Shown here one piece after another: positions 5,856 through 12,041 of a stretch of 17,119 nucleotides of DNA. A program made the translations under genes and the position numbers. A model generated the notes under the pieces. That model had not been told where the DNA came from. It did not search any database and saw nothing but the letters and a program-made list of their open reading frames with translations. The stretch's first letter is position 1. Each line of letters opens with the position of its first letter. Source of the stretch: Methanosarcinaceae archaeon (GTDB lineage Archaea > Halobacteriota > Methanosarcinia > Methanosarcinales > Methanosarcinaceae). The DNA lies in NCBI GenBank assembly GCA_030609665.1, contig JAUWBW010000008.1, positions 1 through 17,119 of the forward strand, given 5' to 3'.

Positions 5856-5876
5856 AGCCTTGTAAAAGATACCATT

Positions 5877-5904
5877 AAATACCAATAAATACACATTGGT
5901 ATTT
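5877..5904 (+). promoter_or_regulatory. Probable operator over the RHH gene promoter
   Basis: AAATACCAAT (5877-5886) and ATTGGTATTT (5895-5904) form a perfect 10-bp inverted repeat with an 8-base spacer. A third half-site-like ATACCATT lies at 5869-5876. The left arm overlaps the probable TATA element (TTAAATACC), 25-33 bases before the ATG at 5908, and the right arm ends 3 bases before that ATG. A protein bound here would block initiation. The natural candidate is the ribbon-helix-helix protein encoded directly downstream. Confidence 0.7.
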
Positions 5905-5907
5905 ATT

Positions 5908-6168
5908 ATGACTCATGCAAATCCGCAGATAAATATTCGTTTACCTTCCAAATTACAATCAGCTACCGAACAGTATGTCGATAATTATGGTTACAGGAAC
6001 ATTCAGGAATTCATTCTTGAGGCGATCAGGGACAAGATATTCAGAGACAACAAATATGATGAGACATTCTCCGGCAAAGAGATCGACCTGATCGAAAAAC
6101 TATTGTCGGTTTCCATTGAGAAAGGCAAGCTAAAAGACCGAAATGATATCATCAAAGGTCTACAATGA
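5908..6168 (+). CDS. Ribbon-helix-helix (CopG/MetJ-like) DNA-binding protein
   Basis: An 86-residue protein. The N-terminus M-T-H-A-N-P-Q-I-N-I-R-L-P-S-K-L gives the RHH beta strand (I-N-I-R-L-P, residues 8-13), followed by two helices (Q-S-A-T-E-Q-Y-V-D-N-Y-G and R-N-I-Q-E-F-I-L-E-A-I-R-D-K). A charged helical C-terminus (E-I-D-L-I-E-K-L-L) may bind a partner. Such proteins are usually dimeric repressors and often the antitoxin of a pair. The ATG at 5908 is chosen over a TTG at 5896 because it begins the strand directly and sits 25-33 bases after the TATA element, giving a leaderless mRNA. The stop codon overlaps a second short frame (ATGA) that runs into the tRNA gene, so a partner may have been lost. 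A palindromic operator candidate lies immediately upstream. Confidence 0.85.
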   Translation: MTHANPQINIRLPSKLQSATEQYVDNYGYRNIQEFILEAIRDKIFRDNKYDETFSGKEIDLIEKLLSVSIEKGKLKDRNDIIKGLQ

Positions 6169-6263
6169 AGCATCTACGCTGTGCTACGATACTTCCCTAT
6201 GACGTAGAAAAAATATGTGAAAATGAAAAACACGTCCCGACCGTGAATCGAACACGGGTCTAA
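6165..6263 (+). CDS. Doubtful short ORF overlapping the RHH stop
   Basis: A 32-codon frame (MKHLRCATILPYDVEKICEN...) starts in the ATGA overlap at the end of the RHH gene, as toxin genes often do, but it runs 31 bases into the antisense of the tRNA gene and stops there. The C-terminal residues are simply the antisense of the tRNA. It may be the truncated start of a lost partner gene, or chance. Confidence 0.22.
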   Translation: MKHLRCATILPYDVEKICENEKHVPTVNRTRV

Positions 6264-6304
6264 GGCTCCGCAAGCCCCAAGGATATCCTCTACCCTACCG
6301 GGAC
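6233..6304 (-). tRNA. tRNA-Arg (anticodon GCG)
   Basis: The minus strand folds as a 72-base cloverleaf. The acceptor stem is GTCCCGG with TCGGGAC (one G-U) and discriminator G. The D arm is GGGT/ATCC with a GG-containing loop. The anticodon stem is GGGGC/GCCTT with loop TTGCGGA, so the anticodon is GCG (arginine, codons CGC/CGU). The T arm is CCGTG-TTCGATT-CACGG. There is no encoded CCA and no intron. One extra base lies between the D and anticodon stems, and the anticodon stem has two G-U pairs. The next-best reading of the anticodon loop gives mismatched stems and was discarded. A TATA element (TTTATAATAT, 6334-6343) sits at the right distance upstream. The 3' end faces the accessory island. 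Confidence 0.83.
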
Positions 6305-6333
6305 AACATGTTTTCATCCCTTTAACATCGTTT

Positions 6334-6343
6334 CATATTATAA
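6334..6343 (-). promoter_or_regulatory. TATA box of the tRNA-Arg gene
   Basis: On the minus strand TTTATAATAT is followed about 30 bases later by the mature 5' end at 6304, as expected for an archaeal tRNA promoter with a short 5' leader. The tRNA therefore seems to have its own promoter and is not simply read from the helicase gene. Confidence 0.6.
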
Positions 6344-6351
6344 AGGTTATT

Positions 6352-6386
6352 GTAGGAGGGTACAATCATCCATTTGCACCCCCTAC
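6352..6386 (-). terminator. Stem-loop after the DEAD-box helicase gene
   Basis: On the minus strand GTAGGGGGTGCAA pairs with TTGTACCCTCCTAC through about 13 base pairs with one bulged C and an 8-base loop. It begins 27 bases after the helicase stop codon and ends upstream of the tRNA TATA box. It may act in 3'-end formation or mRNA stability. There is no strong T run after it, so intrinsic termination is not certain. Confidence 0.55.
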
Positions 6387-6412
6387 GCAATACTAATATT
6401 TGACCAAACACA

Positions 6413-7891
6413 TCATCGTTTGTGTTGTCTTGGTCTTCTTTGTGAGCCTTTTTGGCTCTTTTGATCGCCTTGACCTTTCCCACCATTCTGGCTTTGAGGA
6501 CCTTGATTGCCAAAGGATCTTTTTGAACCGCCTTGGCTCTTTCCACCATCACGGCTTTGTTGACCTTTATTTCCAAAAGTTCTTTTTGGACCACCTTGGC
6601 TCTTTCCACCATCACGACTTTGGTGATCTTTATTTCCAAAGGATCTTTTTTGACCACTTTTACCTTTCCCATCACTGTGGCTTTTGTGACTGCCTTGTAC
6701 ATAGGACCGGTTTTGATTTCTACCTTGTCTTCTGTCTGACCTTTTATTGTCTTTTGGTTTTTCCATCCATTTGATCTCAACTTGTTGAATATAAGGAGTC
6801 TCCTCTTCAGTGATGGACACATCATTATCTTGCAGCACCGCATCAAAATAACCTCGGTCACGATCTGTTAGAATGCTTATCGCCTTGCCCTCTTTACCGG
6901 CTCTTGCGGTTCGCCCGATACGGTGGACATAGCTCTTACTCTCATTTGGAATATCGTAATTGTACACATGTGACACCTCGGGTACATCAATTCCACGTGC
7001 CGCCACATCGGTGCATACGAGAACATTTGCCTTTGCCGAGTGGAACTGGTTCATAATGCTGGTTCGTTTACTCTGGTTCAGACCGCCATGAAGAGCAACA
7101 GCATCAACATCGTATTTTTTGAGGTTCTTTGCAATGAAATCCGTATTTCTCTGGGTATTGCAAAAGACCATGATAAGTCCTGACCGCTCATTTTTGATCA
7201 AATGGAGAAGCAGCGAGAATTTCATACTATTGGACACCTTGTAGTATATTTGCTCCAGTTTCGAAGCATCCACATAAGCCTCCACAGACACATTTACAGG
7301 GTCTACCATGTATTTTTGGGCAAGACGGTTTACTTCTCTCGATATTGTGGCCGAGAACAAAAGCACCTGTTTTTTCAGTGGACATGCTCTTAATATCTTT
7401 TTCACATCGTCAATAAATCCCATATCAAGCATCGTATCGGCTTCATCGATAACAAATTGTCCCACATTATCCAGATCCATCGTACCCCTGTTTATGTGGT
7501 CAAGAACCCGTCCCGGAGTTCCGACAACGATCTCAGTTCTCTTAAGTCTCTTGATCTGCGGTTCAATTCCCACACCGCCATAAACTGCACTGATCTTTGA
7601 ATGCTGATACTTTCCAAATATCCGAAGTGAAGTTGCAACCTGTTCTGCAAGTTCCCGTGTAGGGGTCAATACAACAGCCTGTATTCCCTCTCCCTTCTCG
7701 ATATCATGTAATATACCCGACCCAAACGCAAGCGTCTTGCCGGATCCGGTCGCCGACTCTGCGACAACATCTCTTCCATCAAGGATGTAAGGGATTGACT
7801 TTTCCTGAATTTCAGTAGGTTCAATAAACCTCTCATCCTCAATTGCTCTTAATATGGGCTCACAAATGCCCAGTTTCTTAAATTGTTCCAT
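6413..7891 (-). CDS. deaD: DEAD-box RNA helicase with glycine/arginine-rich tail
   Basis: A 492-residue ATP-dependent RNA helicase. Motifs in order: Q motif (F-x-E-P-T-E-I-Q, 22-29), A-E-S-A-T-G-S-G-K-T (44-53), P-T-R-E-L-A (77-82), T-P-G-R (125-128), D-E-A-D (149-152), S-A-T (180-182) and H-R-I-G-R-T-A-R-A near 325-333, so both RecA-like domains are complete. From about residue 385 a disordered, basic, Ser/Gly/Gln-rich tail carries three and a half 21-residue repeats around G-G-K-S-Q-G-G-x-K-R-x-F-G-N, probably an RNA-binding extension. Such helicases unwind structured RNA and are often cold-induced in methanogens. The gene has a long leader with a 13-base tandem repeat (7917-7974). A GAGATAAG just before the ATG at 7891 is the only ribosome-binding candidate. 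Confidence 0.95.
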   Translation of the reverse strand: MEQFKKLGICEPILRAIEDERFIEPTEIQEKSIPYILDGRDVVAESATGSGKTLAFGSGILHDIEKGEGIQAVVLTPTRELAEQVATSLRIFGKYQHSKISAVYGGVGIEPQIKRLKRTEIVVGTPGRVLDHINRGTMDLDNVGQFVIDEADTMLDMGFIDDVKKILRACPLKKQVLLFSATISREVNRLAQKYMVDPVNVSVEAYVDASKLEQIYYKVSNSMKFSLLLHLIKNERSGLIMVFCNTQRNTDFIAKNLKKYDVDAVALHGGLNQSKRTSIMNQFHSAKANVLVCTDVAARGIDVPEVSHVYNYDIPNESKSYVHRIGRTARAGKEGKAISILTDRDRGYFDAVLQDNDVSITEEETPYIQQVEIKWMEKPKDNKRSDRRQGRNQNRSYVQGSHKSHSDGKGKSGQKRSFGNKDHQSRDGGKSQGGPKRTFGNKGQQSRDGGKSQGGSKRSFGNQGPQSQNGGKGQGDQKSQKGSQRRPRQHKR

Positions 7892-8343
7892 GATCTTATC
7901 TCGTAATAATAAATTTCGTTAGAAGTCCTCGTTAGAGGTCTTCGTTAGAGGTCTTCGTTAGAAGTCCTCGTTAGCACATCTAGTCCAACAGGTATTAGCT
8001 CCAAATTCCGCACGTTTCTACTCATTCTGTATAAATTATATTGATATCGGGATTGAATATATGAAGTTTTTGTTTTTTATAGCACACATTTTATAAATAT
8101 GTCGTGTGGGTTAACGCAAACGAAGTTAACGTTTTCCCGTAATTTAATTCTTAATTTGTGTATAGTGTATGCATTCTCTGTCAAATTCCAGTTCGAGTTT
8201 AAGATTTAACTCAGGCAGAAAACGCTATACATTATTTATGGAGCAATATCTTCAAACACTCAAAATAGCACGCATTCGCCATTAGCGATATTTACAAAAA
8301 TAGACATTCTTGCGAAAATACCTGCCGCATATAAGATTTACAC
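7892..8343. other. Intergenic region: helicase leader and ATPase 3' flank
   Basis: This 452-base gap between two minus-strand genes holds the helicase leader and promoter. A TATA-like TATAATTTATAC (minus strand, about 8029-8042) predicts a transcription start near 8010 and a leader of about 120 bases; another candidate (ATATTTATAAAATG) lies at about 8090-8103. The part from 8110 to 8343 has two GTTAAC sites and scattered AT-rich stretches, with no convincing gene. I see no clear terminator for the ATPase gene. Confidence 0.5.
7917..7974 (-). repeat. 13-base tandem repeat in helicase 5' leader
   Basis: Four units in the order CGTTAGAAGTCCT, CGTTAGAGGTCTT, CGTTAGAGGTCTT, CGTTAGAAGTCCT plus a final CGTTAG lie 26 bases before the ATG. 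On the transcribed RNA neighbouring units of the two types can pair (GAAG-A-CCUC with GAGG-A-CUUC and AGG-A-CUUC with GAAG-A-CCU) around UAAC loops, so two hairpins could form. Confidence 0.85.
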
Positions 8344-11025
8344 CTATTTTATACCTTTGGTCGCTGCTTTAATAACCTCAGCAAAGACCATCGCTGCAAA
8401 CGCTACGGACAGAGGGATTAACCAATCCGTTGCAGACAAGGGGGTGAGTTCAAATATATTCTGGAAGAATGGGATATACATCACACCCAGTGTCAGAAGG
8501 AATGTCCCAAACACACCACCAACCAAAAGTTTGTTCGTGAAAAAACCGACCTTGATAATTGAATCATCCAGCGACCTGAATGCGAACGGGACGAACAATA
8601 TCATACTCACGATCGTGGCAAAGGTCAATGTCCTTGCCTTTTCAATCTGAGTAGTTGGATTATCAAGCACAAACACCATAAATGCTGCCAGTCCCATAAC
8701 AAAAGCTATGCTCACAATCAGAATCAGATTCCTCTTTTTAAGTATCTTTTCATAAGGGTCTCTTGGTCTTTTTAACATAATTCCCTCGCTTGCAGGGTCC
8801 AGACCAAGCCCGATCGCAGGCATTATCTCATCGAACATATTTATGAACAATATCTGCAATGCCAAAAGCGGCAAGAAATCAAAACCAAGCAGGATGATCC
8901 CCATCATGATAAGTATGATCTCAGTGAAATTCCTTGATATCAAATAACAGGTGAATTTCTCAATGTTCGCGTATATTGCCCTTCCCTGTTTCACGGCATC
9001 AACGATCGTTGCGAAATTGTCGTCCTGCAACACCATGGTGCTTGATTCCTTTGCCACATCGGTTCCTTTAATTCCCATCGCTATACCGATATCCGCTTTC
9101 TTGAGTGCAGGAGCATCGTTGACGCCATCCCCTGTCATGGCAACGATATGACCTTTCTTCTGCAATGCCTTAACGATCCTGACTTTCTGTTGCGGCATCA
9201 TTCTTGCATAGATACTAATGCCCTCAACAACACTCTCAAACTCTTCCTCGTCCAATGATCCCAGTTCGCTGCCTGTTATCACACCATCTGCAACGATCCT
9301 TCTTAATTTTTCATCAGTGAGGTCTCCAAAATCCCCGATCTCATCGAACAGCCCAATATTCTCTGCTATTGCTTTTGCAGTCGCATCATTGTCACCTGTT
9401 ATCATCACGACCTTAATACCGGCTTTTTTACATGTCACGATCGCTTCTTTTGCTTCTTCCCTAGCAGGATCGATCATGGCGACCAAACCCAAAAAAACCA
9501 GATCCTTCTCGATATTTTCAGGGGTCAGTGACTCAGTCATTTCTTTGTGGGCAACACCAAGTACACGATAAGCGGAACTTGCAAGATCATGGTTTGTTTC
9601 AAGTATCCTCGTAACCTCGTCTTTGGTGAGTTCTTCAACCCCAGTCCTTTTCCTGATGAAACTGCATTTCTTCAACAAAAATTCGGGTGCACCTTTGCTG
9701 AATACCGTTTTACCGCCCTCACCTATTTTTTCGTGCACGGTTGACATTAATTTCCTTTCTGATGTGAAGAGTATCTCTTCGATCATCCGGTAATCATTTT
9801 CCAGATCATCCTGCCAAAAGTCTGCTTTTGCTGCCGCAACGACAAGTGAGATCTCTGTCGGGTCGCCGATGAGTTTCCATTTTTCCTGCTTTTCCTCAAA
9901 GCCCGCATTGTTACAAAGAGTAGCAGCTTTTAACAACATGCTCAGATTTTCATGTTTTGTCACATCGATCTTTGCACCATCGACCGAAAAATCCCCTTTT
10001 GGCTCATAGCCAACCCCTGTTATATCAAAAAACGTCTCGTCCACATAGATCTTCTCGACGGTCATCTCGTTCTTTGTCAACGTGCCGGTCTTATCCGTAC
10101 ATATTACCGTTGTAGACCCCAGTGTTTCAACACCAAGCATTTTCCTGATAAGCGCATTTTGTCTTGCCATTTTACGCATTCCGTACGCAAGGGTGAGTGT
10201 GAGCGTAAACGGCAACCCTTCAGGAACGGCTGCAACAGCCAGTGCCAGGGCAATTATCAGCATACTACCCAGAGGTGCTCCTTTTATCATCCCGAGGACG
10301 AATACAAGAGTAGAGGCGGTAAGGGCTATTATTGCAAGGCTTTTTGCAAGGTCTGATATCTTTATCTGCAGGGGAGTTTTTTCCTCAACTTCCTGTATCA
10401 TCCCTGCGATCTGCCCCAATTTCGTTTGCATTCCTGTTGCTGTAACCACAGCCTTGCATTTTCCATGAACGATCTGTGTTCCTGCAAAGACCATGTCGCC
10501 TTCTTTTTTCTCAACCGATCCGCTCTCACCTGTTAGAGCCGCTTCATCGACCTTCAAGCCGGTTATGTCAAATATCTTTGCGTCTGCGGGGATACTGCCA
10601 CCGGTCTCAAGCAGCAAAATGTCACCCGGTACAACATCCTTTGTCAGAATCTCTTTTCGCCGCCCATTCCGAAGCACCTTGGTGGTTGGTTCAACAATTC
10701 TTTTCAGTGCTTCCATTGCTTTTTCTGCTTTATATTCCTGTATAAAGCCCAAAATTATGACAAATGCGATGATCGATGAGATAACCCAAAAGTTGATGGT
10801 TTCCCCTATCATCAACGAGATTATGGCTGCAGCAAATAAGATCCATACTATGAAATCTGCAAACTGGTTCAGCAACACTTTCAGGGGCGTAACTTTTTGT
10901 TTTTCTTCAAGTTCGTTAATGCCGTATTTTTCGAGCCTGATTATTGCATCTTCGGATGATAAACCTTCTTTAGATGTTTCTAAAGCCGCGAATATGTCAT
11001 TGATGTTTGATTTGTCATAGTCCAT
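8344..11025 (-). CDS. P2-type cation-transporting ATPase
   Basis: An 893-residue membrane pump of the P-type family, closest in layout to Ca2+/Na+-type P2 ATPases. Visible are the N-terminal cation-ATPase segment, T-G-E-S of the actuator domain (about 165-168), A-A-V-P-E-G-L-P in M4, the phosphorylation site C-D-K-T-G-T-L-T (Asp near 311), K-G-A-P-E in the nucleotide-binding domain, M-I-T-G-D, and T-G-D-G-V-N-D-A-P. About ten hydrophobic segments are present: four before the catalytic loop and six after it. M5 keeps N and E (Y-L-I-S-R-N-F-T-E), but M6 reads F-I-N-M-F-D-E-I-M-P-A instead of the calcium-pump N-x-x-T-D. The ion is therefore uncertain. The ATG at 11025 is preferred over a TTG at 11031 because GGGA sits 9 bases before it. 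A TATA element (TTTATA, about 11102-11107) lies some 75 bases upstream. Confidence 0.93.
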   Translation of the reverse strand: MDYDKSNINDIFAALETSKEGLSSEDAIIRLEKYGINELEEKQKVTPLKVLLNQFADFIVWILFAAAIISLMIGETINFWVISSIIAFVIILGFIQEYKAEKAMEALKRIVEPTTKVLRNGRRKEILTKDVVPGDILLLETGGSIPADAKIFDITGLKVDEAALTGESGSVEKKEGDMVFAGTQIVHGKCKAVVTATGMQTKLGQIAGMIQEVEEKTPLQIKISDLAKSLAIIALTASTLVFVLGMIKGAPLGSMLIIALALAVAAVPEGLPFTLTLTLAYGMRKMARQNALIRKMLGVETLGSTTVICTDKTGTLTKNEMTVEKIYVDETFFDITGVGYEPKGDFSVDGAKIDVTKHENLSMLLKAATLCNNAGFEEKQEKWKLIGDPTEISLVVAAAKADFWQDDLENDYRMIEEILFTSERKLMSTVHEKIGEGGKTVFSKGAPEFLLKKCSFIRKRTGVEELTKDEVTRILETNHDLASSAYRVLGVAHKEMTESLTPENIEKDLVFLGLVAMIDPAREEAKEAIVTCKKAGIKVVMITGDNDATAKAIAENIGLFDEIGDFGDLTDEKLRRIVADGVITGSELGSLDEEEFESVVEGISIYARMMPQQKVRIVKALQKKGHIVAMTGDGVNDAPALKKADIGIAMGIKGTDVAKESSTMVLQDDNFATIVDAVKQGRAIYANIEKFTCYLISRNFTEIILIMMGIILLGFDFLPLLALQILFINMFDEIMPAIGLGLDPASEGIMLKRPRDPYEKILKKRNLILIVSIAFVMGLAAFMVFVLDNPTTQIEKARTLTFATIVSMILFVPFAFRSLDDSIIKVGFFTNKLLVGGVFGTFLLTLGVMYIPFFQNIFELTPLSATDWLIPLSVAFAAMVFAEVIKAATKGIK

Positions 11026-11363
11026 TTGCAAATTCCCGTCATCACACTGATACTTCTCCCCACTATGTATGATGATTATTAATTATTAGTAAAAACTTGC
11101 TATAAACACTTATCGTTAATTATGGCCTTGGGACAAAATCATTAAATCTGCAATCCCATTACACCGCAATCATTCTTTGTGAGTTCCACCACACGAATAT
11201 GATGGAGTGCCGAAGGGTTCAAGAGCAAGGGTTCGGCGGGATGGCATGATATGCTTTTCTCGTTGTATATATTTTACAATTAGGCCATTTGACCTCTTCT
11301 TCACAACATCTATAAGTGTGCTATGTAAAAAGCATTTTGAATTCAAAAGAGGAGACAAAACAG
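11026..11363. other. Divergent intergenic region with two promoters
   Basis: This region lies between the ATPase gene (minus) and a small + strand ORF. It holds a TATA element for the ATPase (AGTGTTTATA on the minus strand, 11101-11110) and two candidates for the small ORF (TGTATATATTTTAC at about 11264-11277 and TCTATAAGTG at about 11309-11318). A 25-codon minus-strand frame at 11170-11247 has no supporting signals. No RNA gene is evident. Confidence 0.45.
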
Positions 11364-11543
11364 GTGATCACGGATAGAAATACATCTGAGAGATTAAATG
11401 CGAAGACGCTTGATCAAATGTTTATCAATCTGGTCGAACATGGATATGGCTGTCAAATGAAAACCGCAATAGTGACGCTTGATGCCGGAAAAGAAGAATT
11501 TAACGTTTTCTTTTTGGATTATGGAGTGATTTTGAGGCGATAG
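11364..11543 (+). CDS. Unidentified small protein, possibly frameshifted at its 3' end
   Basis: A GTG at 11364 is preceded at 9 bases by a strong AGAGGAG ribosome binding site (11348-11354) and opens a 59-codon frame: M-I-T-D-R-N-T-S-E-R-L-N-A-K-T-L-D-Q-M-F, then a strand-like M-K-T-A-I-V-T-L-D-A-G and F-N-V-F-F-L-D-Y. I do not recognise the family. The last residues (Y-G-V-I-L-R-R) look less convincing than the reading in a neighbouring frame (W-S-D-F-E-A-I-D-A-L-F-Q-S-K-K, stop at about 11568), so a one-base change in the T-rich stretch near 11505-11515 is possible. No membrane segment is predicted by eye. Confidence 0.6.
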   Translation: MITDRNTSERLNAKTLDQMFINLVEHGYGCQMKTAIVTLDAGKEEFNVFFLDYGVILRR

Positions 11544-11738
11544 ATGCGCTTTTCCAGTCGAAAAAATAGTGGGGAATTTACTAAGTTACAAGCCTGACTT
11601 GACGCTATGGGGTATCACAACCGGCACGACAGTTAATTTTATATATCATGGCACCGTTATTAACAATTCGGCAGGAATGAACATTGTAAATATGTTAATT
11701 CTGCAACATATTGAGTTAACTGACGTCGTTTTTGATAG

Positions 11739-11759
11739 TATATGTATTGTAAACATATA
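11739..11759 (+). promoter_or_regulatory. Inverted repeat upstream of the small ORF at 11831
   Basis: TATATGT and ACATATA form a perfect 7-bp inverted repeat with a 7-base spacer. It lies 71-91 bases before the ATG at 11831 and may be a TATA region overlapped by an operator. Further on, CCGAG (11772-11776) and CTCGG (11792-11796) could form a small hairpin in the leader. Confidence 0.4.
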
Positions 11760-11830
11760 GTGCGAGTTAATCCGAGCATAGCGAGGATTTTCTCGGAAGA
11801 TACGATTGAAGAGACAGGAGGAAATGTATA

Positions 11831-11986
11831 ATGAGAAACTTAATGAAAAATAATGATAAATCCGGAAACAGCAAAAAAGCACACGATGCTTCCCACATAG
11901 TAATTAGTGGACACCCTGTTGATACACTGGATTCCGAAGAGTTGGATCTGTATCGTTTCATGCTCGGCGGTTTGCAGGCAAAATAG
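11831..11986 (+). CDS. Unidentified 51-aa protein with strong ribosome binding site
   Basis: The ATG at 11831 follows a near-ideal CAGGAGG (11815-11821) at 9 bases. The product starts M-R-N-L-M-K-N-N-D-K-S-G-N-S-K-K and ends L-D-L-Y-R-F-M-L-G-G-L-Q-A-K. The first half is polar and probably disordered; the second half (H-I-V-I-S-G-H-P-V-D-T-L-D-S-E-E-L-D-L-Y) has a short strand and an amphipathic helix. There are no cysteines, so an iron-sulfur role is unlikely. It ends 55 bases before the cysteine desulfurase and may be co-transcribed with it. I do not recognise the family. Confidence 0.65.
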   Translation: MRNLMKNNDKSGNSKKAHDASHIVISGHPVDTLDSEELDLYRFMLGGLQAK

Positions 11987-12041
11987 CCTGCAAGACCTGC
12001 CTGCAAAATCTATTTCTAATTTACCCTCATTAAAGATTTGC

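Noticed and set aside
6322..6861. Second minus-strand frame over the helicase tail
   Set aside because: A frame shadow caused by the repetitive basic tail of the helicase gene; the main frame has all family motifs.
7917..7974. 13-base repeats as a CRISPR array or integration site
   Set aside because: There are no spacers, and the units sit in an mRNA leader; an RNA-structure role is simpler.
11170..11247. 25-codon minus-strand ORF ending S-C-G-G-T-H-K-E
   Set aside because: Very short, without a convincing ribosome binding site, and lying in a promoter region; not enough support.
11569..11760. 63-codon + strand frame starting with GTG
   Set aside because: No ribosome binding site, weak composition, and it runs through the probable promoter of the 51-aa ORF.
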